Source: Roseovarius sp. MMSF_3281
Lineage (GTDB): Bacteria > Pseudomonadota > Alphaproteobacteria > Rhodobacterales > Rhodobacteraceae
Direction: 5' to 3'
NCBI RefSeq assembly: GCF_030733685.1
Contig: NZ_JASHIM010000025.1
Span: 1 to 51,177, forward strand
Length of the DNA stretch: 51,177 nucleotides
The notes under the pieces were generated by a model. The model was not told where the DNA came from. It did no database searches and saw only the letters and a program-made list of their open reading frames with translations. The stretch's first letter is position 1, and each line of letters starts with the position of its first letter. This document shows positions 1 to 6,390 of this stretch, one piece after another. The translations under genes were made by a program, and so were the position numbers.

Positions 1-212
1 AATCCTGCTTCGCCCCGCCCCGCCCCTTCCTGCCAAGTGATTCGCAGGCCGCGCGGGACTATGCGGCTATCATCCGCGGTGATTTCGAAAATTACATCCA
101 GGATATCCAGAGCTATTTCCGTTGCCTCGACAGCGAACGCGCCCGCGCGTTCGAAGAAGCGCGGGAAGTCAGCGAGGACTATGGCCGATTTCTGCAATTG
201 GTAGGGGATTGA
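1..212 (+). CDS. 3' end of an unknown conserved protein (partial)
   Basis: The reading frame is open from base 3 and stops with TGA at 210-212, giving about 69 C-terminal residues; the start lies outside the window. The visible part is rich in charged and aromatic residues (for example NYIQDIQSYFRCLDSERARA) and looks helical, with no membrane segment. I do not recognise a family. It reads towards the XRE repressor gene, with 124 bases between them. Function unknown; the coding call rests on the sustained frame and the sensible composition. Confidence 0.6.
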   Translation, partial: SCFAPPRPFLPSDSQAARDYAAIIRGDFENYIQDIQSYFRCLDSERARAFEEAREVSEDYGRFLQLVGD

Positions 213-336
213 TGGGCAGCCTCGGGAGCATCAGACTAGCAGCCCGTGAAAACCAGACGCCGATAACACCCTCAAATATCTACTTTTTAGATAACAGATT
301 TCATCCGCTAGCGACGTCACAAAAGGTATGTGACGC

Positions 337-594
337 GTGGCAAAGACAATCAGAACAAATGGCCAGTTGGCGCTCGTCCGCGCGTTGGTTGACGCACGAC
401 AGAATGCGGGGCTCAGTCAACAGCAGTTGGCGGCGAAGATTAAACGCCCACAGTCATTTGTGGCACGTCTCGAAAGCGGCGAGCGCCGTATCGACGTCGT
501 GGAGTTCACAGTCCTGGCGAGAGTCATTGGTTTTGACAAAAATGAAGTCCTGTCGATTGTCGAAGCCGCCACGGAGCCCGACCACAGGATTTGA
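337..594 (+). CDS. XRE-family helix-turn-helix transcriptional regulator
   Basis: An 85-residue protein made almost entirely of a Cro/C1-type helix-turn-helix. Residues about 20-60 carry the typical pattern: NAGLSQQQLAAKI, then PQSFVARLESGERRID, and a hydrophobic third part. The start is GTG with AAAAGG eleven bases upstream. Such small solo XRE proteins usually repress a plasmid, phage or toxin-antitoxin promoter; no toxin partner is recognisable next to it. It stands alone between unknown genes, so its target cannot be named. The family call is firm, the role is not. Confidence 0.85.
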   Translation: MAKTIRTNGQLALVRALVDARQNAGLSQQQLAAKIKRPQSFVARLESGERRIDVVEFTVLARVIGFDKNEVLSIVEAATEPDHRI

Positions 595-768
595 ACCATT
601 TGATTGATCGAAAACACCGGTGCTGAATTCTCCCGGTGTGAAGAGCGCTATCACGAGGACAGACAGTAACCGATATTAACGAGGCTTGGCCCGCGGTTGC
701 AGCCAACGATTTGAGATTGAAATCCTGGCTGCTATCCACAACGCCGAATTGTAGGAAGTCAGTAAAAA

Positions 769-1008
769 TTGAACGAAGATGAGGTCGAAGGCGTCGCGAT
801 CGCGAATTTGATCGGGATGGATGAGCGTAGTGTTGTCGGGTGGGTGTATCGCTGGAATACGGGCGCGCTGGCGGTGATGTGGGATGTCAATGGCCCGCAG
901 CGGGTTTCAAAGTGTCTGCCTGACCTCAGTGACGCTGAAAAGCGTGAAATCGACTTCGGTGGATTGACCCAAATTCCGAGGCGCGACAGCTGGCAAGATC
1001 AGTCATGA
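769..1008 (+). CDS. small hypothetical protein
   Basis: A 79-residue acidic protein starting with TTG; GGAAG lies about 11-15 bases upstream. It contains a motif-like stretch VVGWVYRWNTGALAVMW that could form a beta sheet, and no membrane segment or cysteine cluster beyond one Cys. It does not resemble a family I know. It ends about 100 bases before the convergent secreted protein at 1115-1870. It is kept because composition and frame look coding, but the start codon is weak and it could be spurious. Confidence 0.4.
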   Translation: MNEDEVEGVAIANLIGMDERSVVGWVYRWNTGALAVMWDVNGPQRVSKCLPDLSDAEKREIDFGGLTQIPRRDSWQDQS

Positions 1009-1114
1009 CAACTCGAAGCCAATCGAGGGTATCTGTGCGTAAAGCGGTACCCTGGGCAGAGTTGACTCGGAGAGTGGCTGCGGCGAATGACGTTTGACAG
1101 GCCACTGGAACGGG

Positions 1115-1870
1115 TCAGTAATCGACCTGTTCAAACCCATAGTTACCCGCGTAGTCGCGCCAATCCACGAATACCGATCGATTAAAAACGCTTGGGCAGT
1201 TCGACCCCCAGCCTTCGAGCCCGACATGAGCATCGGGTAGAGCCGTCGGCGCAGATACGGCCCATGAAAATTTGCCCTGCGTGCCGTAGGTGCCAAGATA
1301 GACCAGTGCATAGCGTCGGCATTGATTATTTTCTCCAGTTTCTTGCTGAGAGGCGAAGCGAACATCAAAAACTCGAATGGATCGGACAAAATTGAACTCT
1401 GGTCCGCTGATGTCGATATCTGCACGATCTTGAACGAGTCGCAGGGCAAGTTCGACGGGAACGAACTCGTTTGATGTTTCGTCAACGCTCCAAACGGCCG
1501 TTTTTGCCATTACTTCAGGTGCTTGACGGATCATGGGAAATGACTGGCGTGGCCGCACATTATCAGTCCAGAAGAACGCGTCGAAGGTCCGATTTGTTCC
1601 GCTCGGTTGAGGTTCGATCTCATAGGAGGCGCCCATGGGACAGCGCCAGATTTGTAGCGGCGGTTCCACCGGCCAAGGCGTAATTCGTCGGATGAATTCG
1701 GCCCGGGCCCGGGCGCAAGGAACGGACGCGGGCCAGCCGCCAGACAGGCAGAGGAGGATCGCGCAGTCGATCGGGTATGTCTGCGCGCGGGTGGGCATCG
1801 GCAAGGAAACGCCCGCAAGGGCCAGAGCAACAGCGACCGAGGGGAGGAGCTTTTTGAATGAATAACGCAT
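1115..1870 (-). CDS. secreted Cys-containing hypothetical protein
   Basis: A 251-residue protein with a clear Sec signal peptide (hydrophobic residues about 8-22, cleavage expected near PTRAQ at 26-30). The mature N terminus has three cysteines in CAILLCLSGG and PASVPC, then an ITPWPVEPPLQIWRCPMG segment. Proteins of this style are, as I remember, frequent on rhodobacterial plasmids and integrative elements next to transfer genes, but I cannot check this and no transfer gene is visible here. The ATG at 1870 has no strong ribosome site. Upstream DNA is AT-rich, with TATAC repeated at a 10-base period near 1905-1920, which could be a promoter or operator. Confidence 0.6.
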   Translation of the reverse strand: MRYSFKKLLPSVAVALALAGVSLPMPTRAQTYPIDCAILLCLSGGWPASVPCARARAEFIRRITPWPVEPPLQIWRCPMGASYEIEPQPSGTNRTFDAFFWTDNVRPRQSFPMIRQAPEVMAKTAVWSVDETSNEFVPVELALRLVQDRADIDISGPEFNFVRSIRVFDVRFASQQETGENNQCRRYALVYLGTYGTQGKFSWAVSAPTALPDAHVGLEGWGSNCPSVFNRSVFVDWRDYAGNYGFEQVDY

Positions 1871-2041
1871 GCTGAGGAGCCTTTGTGACAGGAGGTCAGC
1901 ATATATACAATAATATACTATCGCAACATTAAGTATAAAGGCGCATAATGAAGTTTATGTTAACCAACTGGCACCCTGAGCCGCTAAAACATTACGATTT
2001 GGTAGTGCTCCGGCAAGTGCAGTGCCAACGTACTGAAGTTA

Positions 2042-2058
2042 CTCCTTTGCGAAAGGAG
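2042..2058 (+). promoter_or_regulatory. perfect hairpin masking a ribosome binding site
   Basis: CTCCTTT, a GCG loop and AAAGGAG form a perfect 7-bp stem. The 3' arm is an ideal Shine-Dalgarno sequence five bases before the ATG at 2064, so a folded transcript would hide it. Whether the downstream reading frame is a real gene is unclear. Confidence 0.45.
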
Positions 2059-2063
2059 CGACT

Positions 2064-2390
2064 ATGTTTAGAAAATTCGGATTGCTCTTGGGCCTCGCAA
2101 CTGCTGTAGTTCTTCTGTTTATGGTTTCAAACAGATGCTGCCTTCTGCGAAGGCATCTGATTGAAAGCTCCCCTACCTTTCACTTACCCAAGCGATTGCC
2201 GCATCCGTTCCCGAGGGGTCGAACTGGCGGAGTTCGGCCTTGGTCAGCACATCGGCGAACTTGGTGCCCCACTCCATCAAAGCCCCTTCGCCCACCACAG
2301 CAACGCGGTGGAAGTCGTTCCTATGGGCTGTGTCGATCTTCAGATCTTCGAGCAGAGCGGACGGCCCCTCGTAGCCTTCAAACCTCGTAA
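2064..2390 (+). CDS. doubtful small ORF with N-terminal membrane segment
   Basis: It begins with ATG five bases after AAAGGAG and encodes a hydrophobic first 22 residues (FGLLLGLATAVVLLFMV), as in a signal anchor. After about residue 30 the composition turns Arg/Pro-rich and the DNA is antisense to the end of the SpoIIAA-like gene. The most likely reading is the 5' remnant of a gene, or a short peptide, that runs by chance into a shadow frame. Low confidence as a 108-residue protein. Confidence 0.2.
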   Translation: MFRKFGLLLGLATAVVLLFMVSNRCCLLRRHLIESSPTFHLPKRLPHPFPRGRTGGVRPWSAHRRTWCPTPSKPLRPPQQRGGSRSYGLCRSSDLRAERTAPRSLQTS

Positions 2391-2535
2391 GATCGAGAAC
2401 CAGGCCGGGCTTGCTTGTCTCTTGCAGGCGCTGATGAAGCAGGGCGTGCATCCGCTTCAGGTCGCTTTCGCTGAGCTTGCCCTCGCAGGCAAGGCCAATC
2501 ATCTCGTCATGATCTGTCAGTGTCTCGGTGAACAT
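2173..2535 (-). CDS. SpoIIAA/STAS-like (SEC14-type) small protein
   Basis: A 120-residue soluble protein starting MFTETLTDHDEMIGL, with the SpoIIAA-like (STAS/SEC14-like) pattern: an early beta strand with GKLS, then LVLDLTRFEGYEGPSALLEDL, then FHRVAVVGEGALMEWG. The ATG at 2535 is preceded by AGGAG, which decides this start over longer forms. It overlaps the end of the CDF exporter gene by 29 bases, so the two are translationally coupled. Proteins of this fold are often found with transporters and membrane-stress genes, but their ligand is usually unknown. It is the last gene of the unit that starts at the MerR-type promoter 4262-4292. Confidence 0.75.
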   Translation of the reverse strand: MFTETLTDHDEMIGLACEGKLSESDLKRMHALLHQRLQETSKPGLVLDLTRFEGYEGPSALLEDLKIDTAHRNDFHRVAVVGEGALMEWGTKFADVLTKAELRQFDPSGTDAAIAWVSER

Positions 2536-3487
2536 GGTTTTTCTCCTCTTCTTCCGGCTTGCCGTGACCGTAAAGGTTAGCGTTTTGGTGCGCGCGGTCT
2601 TCGTGCTCAAATTCCAGACTCGAATGACCGATGCTGAAATCGTCCTTCAGCCGGTCCTTGATCGTGGCCTTGATCTTTTCGATTTGACCCCAGCCGTCCG
2701 CTGTCAGCACGACGTGGCAGTCCAGAGCCGCCTCGTGCTCCTGCATCTGCCACAGATGCACGTGATGAACGTCCGCGACACCATCCACACCCCGCATCGC
2801 CTCAACGACGGCTTCATTGTCGATGTCCGGTGGACTGCCGAGCATCAGCGTCCGAATCGGACCGCCGATCTCGGTAAATGCGAGGTAGAGGATGTAGAGA
2901 GCGATGCCGATGGTGATCGCCGGGTCGACCCACCGCATGTTGTAGAGGAGGATGAGCGAGCCGCCGATGATGACCGCCACGGAGGCCAAAGCGTCCGATA
3001 GGTTGTGCAGGAAGAGCGCACGGATGTTCACGCTGCCTTTCTGCATCGAATAGGTGAGCAGCGCCGTCAACGTGTCGACGACCAGTGCCACACCGCCCAG
3101 GATCACCACCGTCCAGCCCTGTACCTCTGGTGGGTCGATCATGCGCATGCCACCCTCGTAGATCAGGTAGAAGCCGATCAGGATAAGTGTCGTGTAGTTG
3201 ATGAGCGCTGCGACGATTTCTACCCGCCCATAGCCGAAGGTCATGCGCTTGTCCGCCGGGCGGCGAGCGATCTTACGCGCGAAGAAGGCGATCACCAGCG
3301 ACGCCATGTCCGAGAAATTGTGGAGGGCATCCGCGATCAGCGCGAGGCTGCCGGAAAGGATCCCGCCGACGATCTGCGCGACCGTCAGGAGGCCGTTGGC
3401 CCAGATGGCGATGGAGACGCGACGATCACCGGATTGAGGATCGATGTGGGCGTGGCCGTGATCATGCGGCACGGTTCGTCTCCTCAT
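2507..3487 (-). CDS. CDF cation exporter, CzcD/ZitB type
   Basis: A 326-residue inner-membrane proton/metal antiporter of the cation diffusion facilitator family. It has a His-rich N terminus (DHGHAH), six membrane segments, and the two metal-binding HxxxD pairs in TM2 (ADALHNFSD) and TM5 (FLHNLSDALAS), which in this family go with Zn(II)/Cd(II) export. A cytoplasmic C-terminal domain with VHHVHLW follows. The ATG at 3487 begins MRRRTVPHD; a longer frame exists but would bury the upstream gene. It overlaps the transglutaminase gene by 26 bases and belongs to the same metal-induced unit. Confidence 0.9.
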   Translation of the reverse strand: MRRRTVPHDHGHAHIDPQSGDRRVSIAIWANGLLTVAQIVGGILSGSLALIADALHNFSDMASLVIAFFARKIARRPADKRMTFGYGRVEIVAALINYTTLILIGFYLIYEGGMRMIDPPEVQGWTVVILGGVALVVDTLTALLTYSMQKGSVNIRALFLHNLSDALASVAVIIGGSLILLYNMRWVDPAITIGIALYILYLAFTEIGGPIRTLMLGSPPDIDNEAVVEAMRGVDGVADVHHVHLWQMQEHEAALDCHVVLTADGWGQIEKIKATIKDRLKDDFSIGHSSLEFEHEDRAHQNANLYGHGKPEEEEKNHVHRDTDRS

Positions 3488-4232
3488 GGCGGTGGTTCGG
3501 CCGATTGAATCCGGGGACCGGCGGCAAGATTCCGCGGCGGATGCGGCGAACCCTGGCATTCATCCAGTGACGGATGACGTGGCGATAGAGCAAGTCGCGC
3601 ACAAATCCGAAGTTCTGGCGGTGCTTTGAGTAAAAATCGTCGGGAGCGTCAAAGGTTCCGAGATCGCGAGCAATACCGGTTTTCTGGATGTAGGTGTCAT
3701 TCCCGGTCCAGGCAACAGGCGGGGCGCTCAGACTTTCCGTTCCAACCCCGTAGCCGCACAGACTATCCGTGTCGCGGAATTCGTGCTGCAACGCTTGCAA
3801 GAAGGACGCGTCCAGGATGAAGCCTTCTAGATTGACCCATCCGTCCCGCAAGTGCACCTCTACCCAGGAGTGGAGGATTTCGGACGGCGCGAGGGGATAG
3901 ACGAGTTCCGGAATGACGCCTCTCTGAAGCGCCTTGTGGATTGTGAATCCGTGCAGTCGGCAGCGAACTCCCACGCCACGCAGCAGGGCCATGAGGAGCG
4001 TGCCCTTGGTGTTGCACTGCCCGTGGCCATCTGCGAGGACCTCGGACGCCGGAATGTCGTCGGCGCGGTTGTAGCCGAAGGTAATCTCGTTCCTGACGAA
4101 ATCGTAGATGGCCCCAATTCGGTCGTCGCTGGGAAGGTCTGCCCAGCCGCGCTCCTCGATCAGTTTTGCAATTGAGGTCGCGTCAAATTCCAGCAGCCGG
4201 GTTTTGGCCAAATGAGGGTCGGCGGGGTTCAC
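3462..4232 (-). CDS. transglutaminase-like cysteine protein
   Basis: A 256-residue protein of the transglutaminase-like superfamily. The catalytic triad is visible: Cys73 in GQCNTKGTLL, His121 in HSWVEV and Asp141 in GFILD. Homologues are cysteine proteases, amidases or protein crosslinkers; no signal peptide is seen, so it is probably cytoplasmic. I place the start at the GTG at 4232, preceded by GAGGAG, rather than the in-frame GTG at 4256, because the predicted transcription start of the upstream MerR-type promoter falls near 4255. It is the first gene of an overlapping trio with a CDF exporter and a SpoIIAA-like protein. Its substrate in metal stress is unknown. Confidence 0.8.
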   Translation of the reverse strand: MNPADPHLAKTRLLEFDATSIAKLIEERGWADLPSDDRIGAIYDFVRNEITFGYNRADDIPASEVLADGHGQCNTKGTLLMALLRGVGVRCRLHGFTIHKALQRGVIPELVYPLAPSEILHSWVEVHLRDGWVNLEGFILDASFLQALQHEFRDTDSLCGYGVGTESLSAPPVAWTGNDTYIQKTGIARDLGTFDAPDDFYSKHRQNFGFVRDLLYRHVIRHWMNARVRRIRRGILPPVPGFNRPNHRHEETNRAA

Positions 4233-4261
4233 GGGATATCTCCTCGAATCGTTCACGAGAA

Positions 4262-4292
4262 TATGTAGTTGCTACAGTCACTGTAGCTTCAA
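4262..4292 (-). promoter_or_regulatory. MerR-type promoter, site A (dyad 4272-4286)
   Basis: Reading leftward: -35 TTGAAG, a 19-bp spacer holding the perfect dyad CTACAGTGACTGTAG, then -10 TACATA. A 19-bp spacer bearing a dyad is the hallmark of promoters activated by MerR proteins. It drives the transglutaminase-CDF-SpoIIAA unit. This is the most symmetrical of the seven related sites in the window. Confidence 0.85.
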
Positions 4293-4301
4293 GCCCCGAT
4301 T

Positions 4302-4922
4302 TCAGGCGATGTCCTCACTTGCCTGATTGTCATCGTGCACCGCCTTGTGGTGTTCACCATGCGCGTCTTTCAGGATTCCGACGCCACCCCAGGCCGCGAT
4401 GCCGGCGACAATCACACCCACGACAAGGTCCGGCCAGTTCGTTCCGAGCCAGGCCACGAGCCCGCCTGCGACGACGATTCCGAGATTGGCTGCGAAGTCG
4501 TTCCAGCTGAAGGTATTCGCCGCTCGGATGTTCACGTCCGGATCGCGAAGCCGCGCCAACAGCCAGACGCAAAGTGCGTTGATGGCCGCCGCTACCAGCG
4601 CCATGACAATCATGATCGTGCCAAGAGGATCCGATCCGCCGACGTAGCGGCGCCAGGCGTCATACAGGATGCCAAGGGCGAAGAGGATCAGCAGGCCGCC
4701 CGAAACATTTGCCGCTCCGCGCTTCCACTTGGTGGAGCGGGACAGCGCGAAGAGGCTGATCGCGTAGACGAAACTGTCCGACAGATTGTCGAGGCCATTG
4801 GCGATAAGCGCGCTCGAATCGCCGAATGCGCCCGAGGCGAAGAAAGCGATTGCCAGCCCGATGTTGAGACCCAGCACAATCCAGAGTGTGCGTCTTTCCG
4901 TAGCGTTCTTCTTCTCTACCAC
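4302..4922 (-). CDS. CDF-like cation transporter, DxxxD/ND subtype
   Basis: A 206-residue membrane protein with about six transmembrane helices and no large cytoplasmic domain. In TM2 it has GLDNLSD (D-x3-D) and in TM5 WNDFAANLG, instead of the paired HxxxD of CzcD. The same variant occurs in the HMA-CDF protein at 34020-34874, so the two are probably one subfamily. Start GTG at 4922 with GAGGA somewhat far upstream. It lies downstream of merR and ynfA in the same direction but after a 138-base gap, so cotranscription is only possible. Metal ion unknown. Confidence 0.75.
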   Translation of the reverse strand: MVEKKNATERRTLWIVLGLNIGLAIAFFASGAFGDSSALIANGLDNLSDSFVYAISLFALSRSTKWKRGAANVSGGLLILFALGILYDAWRRYVGGSDPLGTIMIVMALVAAAINALCVWLLARLRDPDVNIRAANTFSWNDFAANLGIVVAGGLVAWLGTNWPDLVVGVIVAGIAAWGGVGILKDAHGEHHKAVHDDNQASEDIA

Positions 4923-5060
4923 AAGCTATTGCCAATCCTCGAACCTTACCGAACTGCAACCACGAGCGACGAGCTAATGTTCTGAGAATCTTCCGTCGAT
5001 CTTGAATGAATCAAAGGTAATCGAATCCGATTTCGCGCTTGAGCCGGACGAGCCCATTTC

Positions 5061-5387
5061 TTAATCGCCTCGCGGCGCGGCAAGAATAACTGTCGCCCCC
5101 AGCAAACAAACGGCTGTGCCAAGAAGATCCCACCTATCAGGCCTATGTCCTTCGGCCAACCACATCCACAGAACCGAGGACGCTATATAGACGCCACCAT
5201 AGGCTGCGAATGCGCGGCCCGCGGCGACAGTCTCTACCTGCGCCAGGAGCCATCCGAACACCACGAGGGCAGCAATGCCAGGCACAACCCAAAGTGCCGA
5301 GGCGCCGAGACGCCACCAGGCCCAGATGGCGAAACACCCTGCAATTTCGGCAAGTGCCGCGAGCGGATAGGCAAGCGCAGCGGGCAT
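5061..5387 (-). CDS. ynfA: YnfA family (UPF0060) small membrane protein
   Basis: A 108-residue protein, exactly the usual length of YnfA, with four membrane helices and the family's [16 protein letters not shown] and PDRWDLLG segments. YnfA is distantly related to small multidrug resistance transporters; its physiological substrate is uncertain. The ATG at 5387 immediately follows the merR stop (TGAGATG), implying coupled translation; an in-frame ATG at 5408 would add seven residues inside merR. Its place directly behind the metal regulator suggests it is part of the metal response. Confidence 0.85.
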   Translation of the reverse strand: MPAALAYPLAALAEIAGCFAIWAWWRLGASALWVVPGIAALVVFGWLLAQVETVAAGRAFAAYGGVYIASSVLWMWLAEGHRPDRWDLLGTAVCLLGATVILAAPRGD

Positions 5388-5388
5388 C

Positions 5389-5817
5389 TCAGGCGCCGAT
5401 TTCTTCATGCTCGGTCAGGCATTCGGAATGGTCGCGCAGCACCTCGAGCACACGGCAGTCGGAAGTCTGCCCGCCGCTGCACTCATGCACCATCCGCTTC
5501 AGTTCCGTCCGCAGCGCCTCGAGCCGCGCCAATCGTTGCTCGACCTGTTTGAGTTGCCGACGGGCGATTGCATCCGCCTCCGCGCACGACTTGTCTGGAT
5601 GATCGCTCAGATCAAGAAGCTCACGGATTGCGTCCAGCGAGAACCCGAGTTGCCGCGCATGCCGGACGAAAGACAAGCGGTCAAGCTCACTATCTCCATA
5701 GCGCCGCTGACCGCCAGCCGATCGCCCGGGCTCGGGCAGGAGTCCGATCTGCTCGTAATAGCGGATCGTCTGCACCTTCGTCCCGGTCCTTTTTGCCAAA
5801 GTGCCGATTGTGAGCAT
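5389..5817 (-). CDS. MerR-family divalent-metal-responsive activator
   Basis: A 142-residue MerR regulator: winged helix at residues 1-70 ([20 protein letters not shown]), a long dimerisation coiled coil, and a C-terminal metal loop. Cysteines at 78, 113, 121 (a CX7C pair) and 133 fit sensors of divalent ions such as ZntR, CadR and PbrR; the Cys at 78 replaces the Ser that monovalent-ion CueR sensors carry. By family it would bind the dyad in a 19-bp spacer and untwist the promoter when metal is bound. A related dyad (5836-5850) lies just before its own start, and six more occur across 4.2-33.3 kb, so it is the likely master regulator. Whether it senses Pb, Cd, Zn or Hg cannot be read from the sequence. 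Confidence 0.9.
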   Translation of the reverse strand: MLTIGTLAKRTGTKVQTIRYYEQIGLLPEPGRSAGGQRRYGDSELDRLSFVRHARQLGFSLDAIRELLDLSDHPDKSCAEADAIARRQLKQVEQRLARLEALRTELKRMVHECSGGQTSDCRVLEVLRDHSECLTEHEEIGA

Positions 5818-5835
5818 ATCACCTCTCCAAACTAT

Positions 5836-5850
5836 CTACAGCCCGTGTAG
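5836..5850 (-). promoter_or_regulatory. MerR-type operator, site B, before merR
   Basis: The dyad CTACACGGGCTGTAG (minus strand) lies 19 bases before the merR ATG, with TTAAAG as a possible -35 and a poor -10 (TTTGGA) that overlaps the merR ribosome site GGAGAGG. The site fits autoregulation, but the weak -10 and lack of leader make it the least convincing promoter of the series. Confidence 0.6.
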
Positions 5851-5928
5851 CTTTAAGCGTTTTTTTGCACAAGTTCCGCTCGGCATCTCACAGGTCAGTG
5901 AACATCGCTCTTTCATCCAGAATAGGTC

Positions 5929-5959
5929 TTGAACCTACAGTAGCTAGAGGGTGTAAACG
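5929..5959 (+). promoter_or_regulatory. MerR-type promoter, site C
   Basis: -35 TTGAAC, 19-bp spacer with the dyad CTACAGTAGCTAGAG at 5935-5949, -10 TAAACG. The first 25 bases are identical to site D at 13286. It reads into a broken sco copy and then into dsbD, whose start is about 430 bases downstream. It is back to back with the merR promoter. Confidence 0.8.
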
Positions 5960-6085
5960 CGCCTAAAATATAGAATCAAATTCGGGCGGAGCGGCGTGCG
6001 GCTATCAGGTCTTCAGAAAGTACTACGGGTTTTGGCGGGTGTGGCGGCGCTCGTTTTCATCTGGTCGTTGTTGTGGTGCGACTAT
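5929..6085. repeat. direct repeat, copy 1 (promoter plus 5' end of sco)
   Basis: This 157-base stretch matches 13286-13442 without gaps at a constant offset of 7357, with 17 mismatches by my count (about 89 % identity). It covers the MerR-type promoter, the leader and the first 30 or so codons of sco. Weaker similarity in the same register continues upstream to about 5888. The divergence shows the duplication is not recent. The two copies bracket the dsbD-ccm block. Confidence 0.9.
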
Positions 6086-6127
6086 TTTGTCGCCCAGCAT
6101 CGGGTCTCGACGGGCGCACTATCGTAA
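5996..6127 (+). pseudogene. truncated sco copy (N-terminal anchor only)
   Basis: From the GTG at 5996 the frame encodes RLSGLQKVLRVLAGVAALVF and then IWSLLWCDY, matching the membrane anchor of the intact SCO protein at 13353. After residue 30 the similarity ends and a stop follows at codon 44. The CPDVC copper site and all the thioredoxin fold are missing, so it cannot act as a SCO protein. A 43-residue membrane peptide could still be made because promoter and start are kept. The remaining 263 bases to dsbD show no gene I can support. Confidence 0.8.
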
Positions 6128-6390
6128 GTATCGTGAACAGACAAAAAAGGACTAACCTTGAAACGGCGCTAGCCTGAGAGCGCGACACCATGGAGAGCGG
6201 GTCCAGCTTGTGTTCGACGCGGAAAAACGACTGTTTTGTAGGAAGCCCAGACGAGCATCGCTGTCGCCTAGTTAGTCGGAGTCTTGGCTCTGCCCACTGT
6301 TTGAGGGGTCGACGCCGTCACAAAGGCGTTCGGGACTAGCACGTTGCTGTAACTTCCCGAGACTGAGCGCGAAGAAAAAGAGGTCAGAAT

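Noticed and set aside
1003..1485. 160-codon minus-strand frame at the end of the secreted protein gene
   Set aside because: Out of frame with the signal-peptide-bearing gene at 1115-1870 and without recognisable features.
6150..6180. Loose similarity between 6155-6180 (CCTTGAAACGGCGCTA) and 32140-32165
   Set aside because: Only about 15 bases match well with an indel; too short to claim a repeat or shared control element.
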